Assembly (NCBI GenBank): GCA_038211615.1
Contig: JBBQVL010000033.1
Location: 1 to 41,637 of the forward strand
DNA: 41,637 bases
Direction of reading: 5' to 3'
Source of the DNA: DASWJZ01 sp038211615
Lineage (GTDB): Bacteria; Pseudomonadota; Alphaproteobacteria; Rhizobiales; Afifellaceae
The notes beneath the pieces are model-generated. The model was not told where the DNA came from. It saw only the letters and a list, made by a program, of their open reading frames with translations, and did not search any database. A program made the position numbers and the translations under genes. Every line of letters begins with the position of its first letter. The first letter of the stretch is position 1. This document shows, piece after piece, positions 28,467 to 35,971 of the stretch.

Positions 28467-29627
28467 CTACAGCGTGCCGGACAGCGCCATGTTGAAGAGC
28501 TTCAGCGCGCCTTCCTTGGTGAGTTTCACCGGGTTGCTGCCGGCGGTCGGATCGACGATCGCCATCTCCGCCATCTCGTCGAACCGCGCGCCATCGACCT
28601 TCAGCCCGGCCAGCGTATGCGGCACGCCGGTGTCGGCGCGGAGCTTCACGATCGCCTTCAGGAAGCCGTCGAAGCCGCCCCCGATGCCGAGATAGGCGGC
28701 GAGCCGCGCGATCTTCGCCTCGATCGCCGGGCGGTTCAAGACCAGCACGTAGGGCATGAAGACGCCGTTGGTCATGCCGTGGTGCGTGTCGTAGAGCGCA
28801 CCGACCGGATGCGACAGCGAGTGGATTGCGCCGAGCCCCTTCTGGAACGCCGTGGCGCCCATCGCCGCGGCGCTCATCATGTGGGCGCGCGCTTCGATAT
28901 CCTTGCCGTTGGCCACCGCCTTCGGAAGATTCTCGAAGGCAAGGCGGACGCCCTCGACCCCGACGCCCGTCGCGATCGGATGATAGAATTCGGCGCAATA
29001 CGCTTCGAGGCAATGCGCCAGCGCGTCCATGCCGGTGCCGGCGGTGATGAACGGCGGCATGCCGACCGTCAGCTCGGGGTCGCAGATCACGACCTTCGGC
29101 ATCATCTTCGGGTGGAAGATGATCTTCTTCGTGTGCGTCTTCTCGTCGGTCAGCACGCCGGCGCGGCCGACCTCCGAGCCGGTGCCGGCGGTCGTCGGAA
29201 CCGCAACGATCGGCGCGATCCGATCGCCATCGGCGCGCGTCCACCAGTCGCCGATGTCCTCGAAATCCCACACCGGCCGCTTCTGTCCGGCCATGAAGGC
29301 GATGAGCTTGCCGACGTCGAGGCCGCTGCCGCCGCCGAAGGCGACGACGCCATCGTGGCCGCCCGCCTTGAAGACGTTGACGCCCCGCGTCAGGTTGGTC
29401 TCGACCGGGTTCGGGCGCACCTCGGAGAAGATGCCCGGCGTCAGCCCGCCCTCGCGCATGATGTCGAGCGCGCGGTCGGCGATGGGGAGCTTGGCGAGCC
29501 CGGAATCGGTCACGAGCAGCGGCTGCCGGATCCCGGCCGCCTTGCAGACCTCGGCAAGCTCCGAGATGCGTCCCGCCCCGAAGCGCACGGCGGTCGGATA
29601 ACTCCAGTTGGCGACGAGTTTGGTCAT
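28467..29627 (-). CDS. Iron-containing alcohol dehydrogenase
   Basis: 386 residues from the ATG at 29627, which overlaps the aldehyde dehydrogenase stop (ATGA). This is a group III alcohol dehydrogenase: NAD-binding GGGSGLDVGK (residues 98-107), VPTTAGTGSEVGRAG (143-157), and metal ligands Asp201 and His205 in GMDALAHCLEAY, His273 in HSLSHPVGA, and His283 in THHGMTNG. All four ligands are present, so it should be active. It oxidises a primary alcohol to an aldehyde, which the adjacent dehydrogenase can take further. The frame runs through the ALDH end upstream, but that part is out-of-frame ALDH sequence. Confidence 0.95.
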   Translation of the reverse strand: MTKLVANWSYPTAVRFGAGRISELAEVCKAAGIRQPLLVTDSGLAKLPIADRALDIMREGGLTPGIFSEVRPNPVETNLTRGVNVFKAGGHDGVVAFGGGSGLDVGKLIAFMAGQKRPVWDFEDIGDWWTRADGDRIAPIVAVPTTAGTGSEVGRAGVLTDEKTHTKKIIFHPKMMPKVVICDPELTVGMPPFITAGTGMDALAHCLEAYCAEFYHPIATGVGVEGVRLAFENLPKAVANGKDIEARAHMMSAAAMGATAFQKGLGAIHSLSHPVGALYDTHHGMTNGVFMPYVLVLNRPAIEAKIARLAAYLGIGGGFDGFLKAIVKLRADTGVPHTLAGLKVDGARFDEMAEMAIVDPTAGSNPVKLTKEGALKLFNMALSGTL

Positions 29628-31006
29628 GAAACGTCCCTGAGGTGATAGCTCTTCGGGCGCGACAGCGCGTGGAAGCCGAACTGCGACAGCGCGGCGCCGC
29701 GCCCGGTATCCTTGACGCCGGTCCACACCAGGCCCGGATCGACATAGTCGCAGCGGTTCATGAACACCGTGCCGGTGGCGACGCGGTCGCCGATCTCGGC
29801 CGCGCGGTCCATGTCGCTCGTCCAAAGCGACGCGGTCAGCCCGTAGGGGCTGTCGTTCATGAGCTGGATCGCCTCCTCGTCGTCGCGCACCTTCATGATG
29901 CCGACCACCGGGCCGAAAGTCTCCTCGCGCATCACCGCCATCTGGTGGTTGACGTCGGTCAGCACCTCCGGCGCGATGTAGGGCGAGCCGCGCCGGTCGT
30001 TCGCGACCTGCATCTGGATATGCGGCTTCGCACCTTTGCGCAGCGCCTCCTCCGTGTGGTTGCGCACATGGTCGGCGAAGCCGCCGCGCGCCATCGGTCC
30101 GAGGGTAGTTGCAGCGTCGAGCGGGTTGCCAACCACGTAGCTTTTTGTGAGCGCTACGAAGCCTTCGAGGAAGGGCTGGAAGACATCCTCGTGCACATAG
30201 ATGCGCTCAATGCCGCAGCAGCACTGGCCGGAATTGAAGAAGGCGCCGTCCACGAGGTTCTCGATCGCGTGGTCGAGCTTCACGTCGGGCAGCACGTAGG
30301 CCGGATCTTTGCCGCCGAGCTCCAGCCCGAGCGAGGCGAAGCTGCCGGCCGCGGCGCGCTCGATTGCCTTGCCGCCGGCTACCGACCCGGTGAAGTTGAC
30401 GTGGTTGACCTTGCCCGAGCCGATCAGCCGCTCGGTCAGCTCGTGCCCGAGCACGAGGTTCTGGAAGAGGCCCTTCGGCAGACCGGCCTTGTCGGCCGCC
30501 TGCTGGAACCGCTCGCCGACGAGCAGCGTCTGCGCCGCGTGCTTCAGCAGCACCGCGTTGCCGGCCATCAGCGCCGGGAAGACGGTGTTTCCGGCCGTCA
30601 GGAACGGATAGTTCCACGGCGCGATGACGAGGACCACCCCGAGCGGCTCGCGCTTCACGTAGCGCCGGAAGCCGGCCTTCTCCTTCGGCACGAGGGGCGC
30701 CAGCGCCTCCTCGGCGATCCCCGCCATATAGCGCGCCCGCTCTTCGAGCCCGCCCTTCTCGCCGCCGAAGCGCACTGGCCGACCCATCTGCCAGGCAAGC
30801 TCCGGCACGATCGCGTCGTTCATGGCGAGCACGGCATCGAGCATCGCGAGGGTTTGCGCGACCCGCTCGGCGACCGGAACCTTCGCCCACTCCGCCTGCG
30901 CCGCGCGGGCGCGCGAGACAGCCGACTCGAGCGCCGCATCGGAGATCTGTTCGCGCTCGGCGTAGAGCGAGCCGTCGATGGGCGAGATGATTTTGGTGGT
31001 GGTCAT
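29624..31006 (-). CDS. NAD(P)-dependent aldehyde dehydrogenase
   Basis: 460 residues. The fold and catalytic groups are complete: Asn131 in IAPWNYPF, general base Glu229 in LELGGKDPAYVL, and nucleophile Cys263 in NSGQCCCGIERIY; a triple cysteine is common in this subfamily. The length is slightly short of the usual 480-500, mainly at the N-terminus, and resembles the succinate-semialdehyde/gamma-aminobutyraldehyde group. In this operon the likely substrate is the aldehyde made by the iron alcohol dehydrogenase, possibly still carrying a gamma-glutamyl group. It overlaps the dehydrogenase gene downstream and a small ORF upstream, each by four bases. Confidence 0.95.
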   Translation of the reverse strand: MTTTKIISPIDGSLYAEREQISDAALESAVSRARAAQAEWAKVPVAERVAQTLAMLDAVLAMNDAIVPELAWQMGRPVRFGGEKGGLEERARYMAGIAEEALAPLVPKEKAGFRRYVKREPLGVVLVIAPWNYPFLTAGNTVFPALMAGNAVLLKHAAQTLLVGERFQQAADKAGLPKGLFQNLVLGHELTERLIGSGKVNHVNFTGSVAGGKAIERAAAGSFASLGLELGGKDPAYVLPDVKLDHAIENLVDGAFFNSGQCCCGIERIYVHEDVFQPFLEGFVALTKSYVVGNPLDAATTLGPMARGGFADHVRNHTEEALRKGAKPHIQMQVANDRRGSPYIAPEVLTDVNHQMAVMREETFGPVVGIMKVRDDEEAIQLMNDSPYGLTASLWTSDMDRAAEIGDRVATGTVFMNRCDYVDPGLVWTGVKDTGRGAALSQFGFHALSRPKSYHLRDVS

Positions 31007-31197
31007 TGCTTCTTTTCCGCCCTGTTCTCAGCAATCATCCTTTCAAGCTCAATGCAGCTTTCTTCGGCGATCTCCGCCCATTCCGGACATGCCGGAGCAG
31101 TGAGGTCAGTGCCGGGAGCAATCGTCACAGTTCCCCGCATGCACCCGAACAGAGGGTGGCGTCGACTACCGGACTTCTTCTGACTTGAACCGCTCAT
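31003..31197 (-). CDS. Small hypothetical protein resembling an antitoxin C-terminus
   Basis: 64 residues from the ATG at 31197 with AGAAGA before it. Its stop overlaps the ALDH start (ATGA), so it is translationally coupled to the operon. The stretch HPLFGCMRGTVTIAPGTDL followed by TAPACPEWAEIAEES resembles the tail that neutralises toxin in VapB/AbrB-like antitoxins (the form LFG-x-MKGT-x-x-I-x-PG-x-DLT-x-P). The DNA-binding half is missing and no toxin gene follows. Third codon positions are much poorer in G+C than in its neighbours, which suggests a different origin. It may be a truncated antitoxin, a free-standing inhibitor or a new operon subunit; I cannot decide. Confidence 0.6.
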   Translation of the reverse strand: MSGSSQKKSGSRRHPLFGCMRGTVTIAPGTDLTAPACPEWAEIAEESCIELERMIAENRAEKKQ

Positions 31198-31230
31198 TCT
31201 TCTGCGCTGACGTTCGTGCCGTCGCGTTAC

Positions 31231-31262
31231 CCTCCCTCAACCCTCCCTACAAGAGGGGAGGC
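31231..31262. repeat. Degenerate intergenic palindrome
   Basis: CCCTCCCTCAACCCTCCC followed by TACAAGAGGGGAGG resembles the 22581-22690 unit; the best stem is CCTCCC with GGGAGG. It lies between the ligase stop at 31275 and the small antitoxin-like ORF, inside the TRAP operon, and may act as an mRNA-processing or stabilising site. Confidence 0.5.
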
Positions 31263-31274
31263 GTTGCCCCGCTT

Positions 31275-32642
31275 TCAATACCGCTCGAATCCGCGCTTCA
31301 GCTCCCAGTCGGTAATGCGGCGGTCGTATTCGAACTGCTCCCAGCGCGCCGTGTGGAGGTAATGGCCGACGACGTCGTCGCCGAGCGCGGCGCGCAGCAT
31401 CTTGGATTTGTCGAGCTGCTCGATCGCGTCGCGCAGCGTCTTCGGAATCTCGCGCACGCCCTTGCCGCGATAGGCGTCGCCGACGAACGCCGGCTCCAGC
31501 GTCAGGTTCTCGTCGATGCCGGCGAGGCCTGCGGCGATCAGCGCCGCGAAGGCGAGGTAAGGGTTGAGGTCGGCGCCGCCGATGCGGCATTCGACGCGGA
31601 TCGCCTTCGTTGCCTCGCCGCAGAGCCGGAAGCCGGCGGTGCGGTTGTCGCGGCTCCAGATCGCCTTGGTCGGCGCGAAGGTGCCGACCTGGAAGCGCTT
31701 GTAGGAGTTGATGTAGGGGGCCAGGAACCAGGTGATGTCGCGGGCATATTTGAGCTGCCCCGCCATGAACTGCCGCATCAGCGCCGACATGCCGTGCGGC
31801 GCCTTCGGGTCGAAGAACAGCGGCTTCTTGCCCGAAGCATCCCACAGCGAGGCGTGGATATGGCTCGATGAACCGGCGAGGCCATAATCCCACTTCGCCA
31901 TGAAAGTGACCGACTTACCGAGGCCGAAGGCGATCTCCTTAACCCCGTTCTTCAGGATCGAATGGCGATCCGCCATTTCGAGCGCCTCGCCATAGCGGAC
32001 GTTGATCTCCTCCTGCCCCGGGCCCCACTCGCCCTTGGAGTTCTCGACCGGTATGCCGGCGCCCTGCAGCCCCTTGCGGATGGCGCGCATCACGCCCTCC
32101 TCCTTGGTGGTCTGCAGGATGTGGTAATCCTGGATGTAGGTGCCGGCGGTCTTCAGCCCGTGATAGCGTTTGGCGCTGGCGCTTTCGTAGCTTTCGTCGA
32201 AGAGGAAGAACTCCAGCTCCGAGGCAAGATAGGCACGCATCTTGCGATCGGCGAGCCGCGCCAGCTGCTTCTTCAGGATGGCGCGCGGGCTGTGCGCCAG
32301 ATCGTGGTGATGGTGGTCGAGCACGTCGCAGAGTACGAGCGCGGTGCCTTCCAGCCAGGGCGTCCGGCAAAGCGTCGCCATGTCGGGCTTCATGACGAAA
32401 TCGCCGTAGCCCTTCTCCCAGTTGGCGACGGCGTAGCCGGGCACCGGCTCCATATCGATGTCGCTGGCGAGGAGATAGTCGCAGCCATGCGTTTCCTCGT
32501 GGGCGGATGACACGAAGAACTCCGCCTGGAAGCGCTTGCCGATAAGCCGCCCCTGCATGTCGACAAAGGCGGCGACAACCGTGTCGATCTCGCCCGCGGC
32601 GACAGCCTTCTTCAATTGGTCGAATGTCAGGTTCCCGGCCAT
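31275..32642 (-). CDS. Glutamine synthetase family ligase, gamma-glutamyl-amine type
   Basis: 455 residues. It has the glutamine synthetase fold: N-terminal beta-grasp (VVAAFVDMQGRLIGKRF, residues 23-39), metal-binding ASELEFFLFDES (the ELE glutamates), GPGQEEINVRY, GSSSHIHASLWD, and arginine-rich APTKAIWSRDNRTAGFR. The N-terminus with GCDYLLASDIDMEPVPGY is of the PuuA/glutamate-putrescine ligase branch, not classical GlnA. The C-terminal adenylylation tyrosine motif of GlnA is not present. Members couple the gamma-carboxyl of glutamate to an amine (putrescine, isopropylamine, ethanolamine) using ATP. Beside alcohol and aldehyde dehydrogenases and a TRAP transporter, the best guess is an amino alcohol. 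The amine itself is an inference. Confidence 0.9.
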   Translation of the reverse strand: MAGNLTFDQLKKAVAAGEIDTVVAAFVDMQGRLIGKRFQAEFFVSSAHEETHGCDYLLASDIDMEPVPGYAVANWEKGYGDFVMKPDMATLCRTPWLEGTALVLCDVLDHHHHDLAHSPRAILKKQLARLADRKMRAYLASELEFFLFDESYESASAKRYHGLKTAGTYIQDYHILQTTKEEGVMRAIRKGLQGAGIPVENSKGEWGPGQEEINVRYGEALEMADRHSILKNGVKEIAFGLGKSVTFMAKWDYGLAGSSSHIHASLWDASGKKPLFFDPKAPHGMSALMRQFMAGQLKYARDITWFLAPYINSYKRFQVGTFAPTKAIWSRDNRTAGFRLCGEATKAIRVECRIGGADLNPYLAFAALIAAGLAGIDENLTLEPAFVGDAYRGKGVREIPKTLRDAIEQLDKSKMLRAALGDDVVGHYLHTARWEQFEYDRRITDWELKRGFERY

Positions 32643-32663
32643 TTTTCTGCTCTTGCGAAAGGC

Positions 32664-32685
32664 GCCGGCCGCGGGTGCGGCCGGC
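32664..32685 (-). other. Stem-loop between dctP and the ligase gene
   Basis: A perfect 9-bp stem, GCCGGCCGC (32664-32672) and GCGGCCGGC (32677-32685), with a 4-nt loop, stands in the 75-bp gap downstream of dctP. It is very stable, with only a short TTT after it on the minus strand. Such hairpins behind binding-protein genes often protect the upstream message so that the binding protein is made in excess; that role is inferred. Confidence 0.6.
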
Positions 32686-32717
32686 CGTTGATGGATCGGA
32701 ACATAACAGCGGGACGC

Positions 32718-33752
32718 CTAGCTGTAGCGGTACGGCTTCCCGGCCCGGACCATGGTGTCGTTGTAGTCGCGGAAGATCTTTACAACCTTTGCCTTCAGCT
32801 CGCTCTCGGCGGCGATCTCGTCCCAGAACTTGTGCGCCTCATCCTCGACGGTGGCCCACTCCTCATCCGGGATGGAGGTCGATTCGAGCTTGTGCTCGTT
32901 CACCCTGAGGCTCGCCTCGCCGTTCCAGTACCAGTGCTGGCGGTGGTAGTGGGAAGAGTTGAAGCACACCTCCAGTAAGGTCTTGAGGTTGTCCGGTAAC
33001 TCGTTCCAACGGTCCATGTTGGCGAAGAAATGGCCGATCCATGCACCGGAGATATTGTTTGTCAGGAAGTACTTGGTCACGTTGGCCCAGCCCGAGGTGT
33101 AGTCCTCGGTGATCCCCGACCAGGCGATGCCGTCGAGCTCGCCGGTCTGCAGCGCCACTTCGGCATCCTCCCACGGCAGCGTCACCGGCACGACGCCGAA
33201 ACGCGTCAGGAACCGCCCGGCGGTCGGGAAGGTGAAGACCTTCAGACCCTGGAGGTCCTTCAGCGAGGTGATCGGCTTCTGGGTGGCGAAGTTGCAGGGA
33301 TCCCAGGAGCCGGCGGAGATATGCTTGACCCCGACCTTGGCGTATTCCGCCTTCCAGATCTCATCGAGACCCCAGTGGTTGAACAGTGCGGGGACATCGA
33401 GGGAATACCGCAGGCCAAGCGGGAAATAGCCGCCGAAGACGGTAACCTCGGTGGGCGAGGCCATGGAATCGTCGTCCGACTGCACTGCATCGATGGTGCC
33501 TTTCTGCAGCGCCCGGAACAACTCGCCCGTCGGCACCAGCTGGTCGCCGTAGTAGAGCTCGATCTCCATCTGGCCGGCGGCGATCTGGTTGAACTGCTTG
33601 ATGCAGGTGTCGATCACCTCCACGCCAAGCGCCGGGCCGGCATAGGTCTGCAATCGCCATTTGATCGGCGCCTGGGCGAGGACGGCGGGCGCTGCGAGGA
33701 CGGCGGGTATGGCGGCGGCACCGGCGGCGAGGAACTTGCGTCTTGTCGTCAT
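32718..33752 (-). CDS. dctP: TRAP transporter substrate-binding protein (DctP family)
   Basis: 344 residues from the ATG at 33752, with GGAGAG before it. The twin-arginine signal TTRRKFLAAGAAAIPAVLAA (residues 2-21), cleaved near AQA, indicates Tat export to the periplasm. The mature part is a DctP-type binding protein (EIELYYGDQLVPTGELFRAL, GELDGIAWSGI). In characterised carboxylate binders an arginine sits in the LKIR/LKLR segment after DLKG; here the segment reads DLQGLKVFTFP with Phe173, so the usual carboxylate-clamping arginine is missing (Arg180 is a possible substitute). Aromatic residues are many. This points to a non-carboxylate or unusual ligand and fits an amine substrate. It follows dctM by 50 bp. 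Confidence 0.92.
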   Translation of the reverse strand: MTTRRKFLAAGAAAIPAVLAAPAVLAQAPIKWRLQTYAGPALGVEVIDTCIKQFNQIAAGQMEIELYYGDQLVPTGELFRALQKGTIDAVQSDDDSMASPTEVTVFGGYFPLGLRYSLDVPALFNHWGLDEIWKAEYAKVGVKHISAGSWDPCNFATQKPITSLKDLQGLKVFTFPTAGRFLTRFGVVPVTLPWEDAEVALQTGELDGIAWSGITEDYTSGWANVTKYFLTNNISGAWIGHFFANMDRWNELPDNLKTLLEVCFNSSHYHRQHWYWNGEASLRVNEHKLESTSIPDEEWATVEDEAHKFWDEIAAESELKAKVVKIFRDYNDTMVRAGKPYRYS

Positions 33753-33802
33753 CACGTCTCTCCTTGCTGGTTTGGGGTGGCACCCGTTGACCGGGGCTCG
33801 TC

Positions 33803-35146
33803 TCATCTTGCGTTGATATGCTGTGGCAGCCACAGCGCGATCTCAGGGAAGACGAGCACCAGGATCAACGCCAGGATCATCACGCCGACGAACGGCACGA
33901 TGGAGCGGTAGATGTCGATGATGTTGATCTCTGGCGGCGCCATCGCCCGCATGAGGAACAGATTATAGCCGAAGGGCGGGGTCATGTAGGCGATCTGGCA
34001 GGTGATCGTGTAGAGCACCCCGTACCAGATCAGCACGTATTGCTTGTCGATGCCGAGATCGAGCGTCGCGACCAGTGGCACGTAGAGCGGTGCGACAATC
34101 ACCAGCATCGCGGTGTCGTCGAGGAAGGTGCCCATGATAAGGTAACTGAGCTGCATCAGGATCAGGATCGTCCAGGGCGAAAGCCCCAGCTTGTCGACGA
34201 AGAAGCCCTCGATGGCCTTCACCGCGCCGAGGCCGTCGAACACCGAGCCGAAAGCCAGGGCGGCAAGGATGATCCACATGAACATGCAGGAGATGGCCAG
34301 CGTCTCGCGGGTGCAGGTCTCGAAGACCTTGTGGGTGAAGCGCCCCTTCATCACCGCCGCCGCGACCGAGGCCAGCGCGCCCACCACCGATGCCTCGACC
34401 AGCGAAGTATAGCCCGTGACGAAGGGCACCATCATCACCAGGAAGATCGCCAGCGGCAGCACGCCTGCGGTAAGCAGCTTCAGCTTCTCGGAGCGCGGGA
34501 TTGCGGCGCGTTCCGCCGGGTCGAGCACCGGGCCGAGCTCGGGGTTAAGGCGGCAACGGATCCAGATGTAGACGATGAAGAGCGCCGCCATCATGAGCCC
34601 CGGCATCACCCCCGCCAGCCACAGCAGGCTGACCGGCTGGCGCGCGATCATCGCATACAGCACCAGCACCACGGAGGGCGGGATCAGAATGCCGAGCGAC
34701 GATCCCGCCTGGATTACCCCCGTCACCATCCGCTTGTCGTATTTGCGCTTCAGGAGCTCCGGGAGCGCGATGGTGGCGCCGATCGCCATGCCGGCGACGG
34801 ACAGGCCGTTCATTGCCGAGATGATGACCATCAGAAATATCGTGCCGATCGCGAGGCCTCCGGGCACCGGCCCGAACCAGACGTGGAACATCCGGTAGAG
34901 GTCGTCGGCCAGCCGGCTTTCGCTCAGCACGTAGCCCATGAAAATGAACATCGGGAGGGTGAGCAGCGGATACCATTTCATCAGCTTCATCGCCGCCGCG
35001 AAGCCCAGGTCCGATCCGCCCACACCCCACAGCGGCAGCGCTGCTGCGACCGCGACGAAACCGATCGCGCCGAACACGCGCTGACCGGTCGCCATCATCA
35101 CCATCATGGTGGAGAACATCAGGATGGCGATCATGTCGTAGGACAT
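33803..35146 (-). CDS. dctM: TRAP transporter large permease DctM
   Basis: 447 residues from the ATG at 35146. The open frame continues 184 codons upstream, but that part is out-of-frame dctQ sequence. It is the large 12-helix subunit that moves substrate using the sodium gradient. Family landmarks are LLTLPMFIFMGYVLSESRLA, GAIAL-type helices with MNGLSVAGMAIGATIALPEL, GIQAGSSLGILIPPS-like VIQAGSSLGILIPPSVVLV, and the C-terminal TPPFGYNLFLMRAMAP. Its start codon shares one base with the dctQ stop (TGATG), so the membrane pair is translationally coupled. Confidence 0.95.
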   Translation of the reverse strand: MSYDMIAILMFSTMMVMMATGQRVFGAIGFVAVAAALPLWGVGGSDLGFAAAMKLMKWYPLLTLPMFIFMGYVLSESRLADDLYRMFHVWFGPVPGGLAIGTIFLMVIISAMNGLSVAGMAIGATIALPELLKRKYDKRMVTGVIQAGSSLGILIPPSVVLVLYAMIARQPVSLLWLAGVMPGLMMAALFIVYIWIRCRLNPELGPVLDPAERAAIPRSEKLKLLTAGVLPLAIFLVMMVPFVTGYTSLVEASVVGALASVAAAVMKGRFTHKVFETCTRETLAISCMFMWIILAALAFGSVFDGLGAVKAIEGFFVDKLGLSPWTILILMQLSYLIMGTFLDDTAMLVIVAPLYVPLVATLDLGIDKQYVLIWYGVLYTITCQIAYMTPPFGYNLFLMRAMAPPEINIIDIYRSIVPFVGVMILALILVLVFPEIALWLPQHINAR

Positions 35147-35652
35147 CAGATCTCCTCCCCGCGAATTTTCGCCACGTCGCGGAAGAAGAAGGCGATGGCC
35201 TGCAGCAGCATCAGAAACACGCCAACGCACATGACGATCTTGATCGGCGCGATGTACGGTCTCCAGGCGGTCGGGCTGCGTTCGGAATATTGCAGAGAAT
35301 AGGCCGTCGATTCGACCGCGCCGTAGAGCAGGACACCGAGATAAAACAGAAGTGCGAACACCGAGAATGCGTCGACCCAGGCCCGGGTCCGGGGCGACCA
35401 GCGATGGTACAAGAGGTCCATCCGCACATTGGAATCGAGTTGCAGCGAATAGGGCCCGCCGAGCATGTAATAGGCGACCATCGCGAACTGCGCCGTCTCC
35501 AGCGTCCAGATCGAGGGCCAGGGCGTGACCTTCGACACTGTCGACCAGATCAGCACAGCCATCATTCCGTAGAGGATGTACATGGCGAACCGCCCGACGC
35601 GGTAGTTCACCGCCTCTACGATACGGACGTAGGTTCTTATCGCCTTGGGCAT
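35146..35652 (-). CDS. dctQ: TRAP transporter small permease DctQ
   Basis: 168 residues with four membrane segments (about 14-38, 50-70, 85-110 and 130-155). It is the small subunit that pairs with DctM and helps dock the binding protein. The central segment LDSNVRMDLLYHRWSPRTRAW contains the conserved V-R-x-D-x-x-Y/L feature of the family. It is the first gene of the minus-strand cluster that runs to the Gfo/Idh gene. A candidate promoter lies about 155-185 bp upstream, leaving a fairly long leader. Confidence 0.92.
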   Translation of the reverse strand: MPKAIRTYVRIVEAVNYRVGRFAMYILYGMMAVLIWSTVSKVTPWPSIWTLETAQFAMVAYYMLGGPYSLQLDSNVRMDLLYHRWSPRTRAWVDAFSVFALLFYLGVLLYGAVESTAYSLQYSERSPTAWRPYIAPIKIVMCVGVFLMLLQAIAFFFRDVAKIRGEEI

Positions 35653-35971
35653 GATCCCGGCTTCGGACGGCTAAGCGGATGGGGACCGGCGCGAACACCC
35701 GGCGCCGTGCACAGCGTCGGATTCCGCGCGTGCCGCAACGGCGTACTCAGCTCCAAGATGTCCCCCAAAGTTTCCCCGGTCCGTCCGATCCGTGGAAATG
35801 CCCCGCTTATGAACATCATAGAGTTGGCGACCGTCAACCGCCTTGCACTCGCCTTTTTCACGTCGCAATGCAGCGTGGACGCGGAAAGCGGGCTGTCCGA
35901 TTGCGTGCGCATGGTCTTCGCGGCGCAATCCGTGGTAAGCAGGGCGCGGCGGGGCGCCGAGGCATGAGACC
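35653..35971. other. Divergent control region between dctQ and the Rrf2 gene
   Basis: 319 bp that must hold the promoters of both the TRAP cluster and the Rrf2 gene. It is GC-rich apart from one A/T-rich patch at 35808-35820. Short frames in it lack codon bias, and I regard it as non-coding. Confidence 0.65.
35808..35837 (-). promoter_or_regulatory. Candidate promoter/operator of the TRAP cluster
   Basis: On the minus strand a -35-like TTGACG occupies 35832-35837. The palindrome TATGA-ACA-TCATA (35808-35820) covers the expected -10 position 17-18 bases downstream. It is the only A/T-rich palindrome in the region, so binding of the divergent Rrf2 protein there would block the promoter. The -10 hexamer itself is poor, so this is a hypothesis. 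Confidence 0.35.

Noticed and set aside
28392..29645. A 417-codon plus-strand frame opposite the alcohol dehydrogenase
   Set aside because: Antisense shadow; the minus strand carries the complete metal-binding and NAD motifs.
27334..29745. An 803-codon minus-strand frame that would fuse the Fe-ADH region with the Gfo/Idh protein
   Set aside because: Its first half is an out-of-frame reading of the alcohol dehydrogenase gene. The oxidoreductase begins at GTG 28446.
33803..35698. A 631-codon DctM with a long N-terminal extension
   Set aside because: The extension is dctQ read in another frame. The DctM family begins at MSYDMIAILMF, ATG at 35146.
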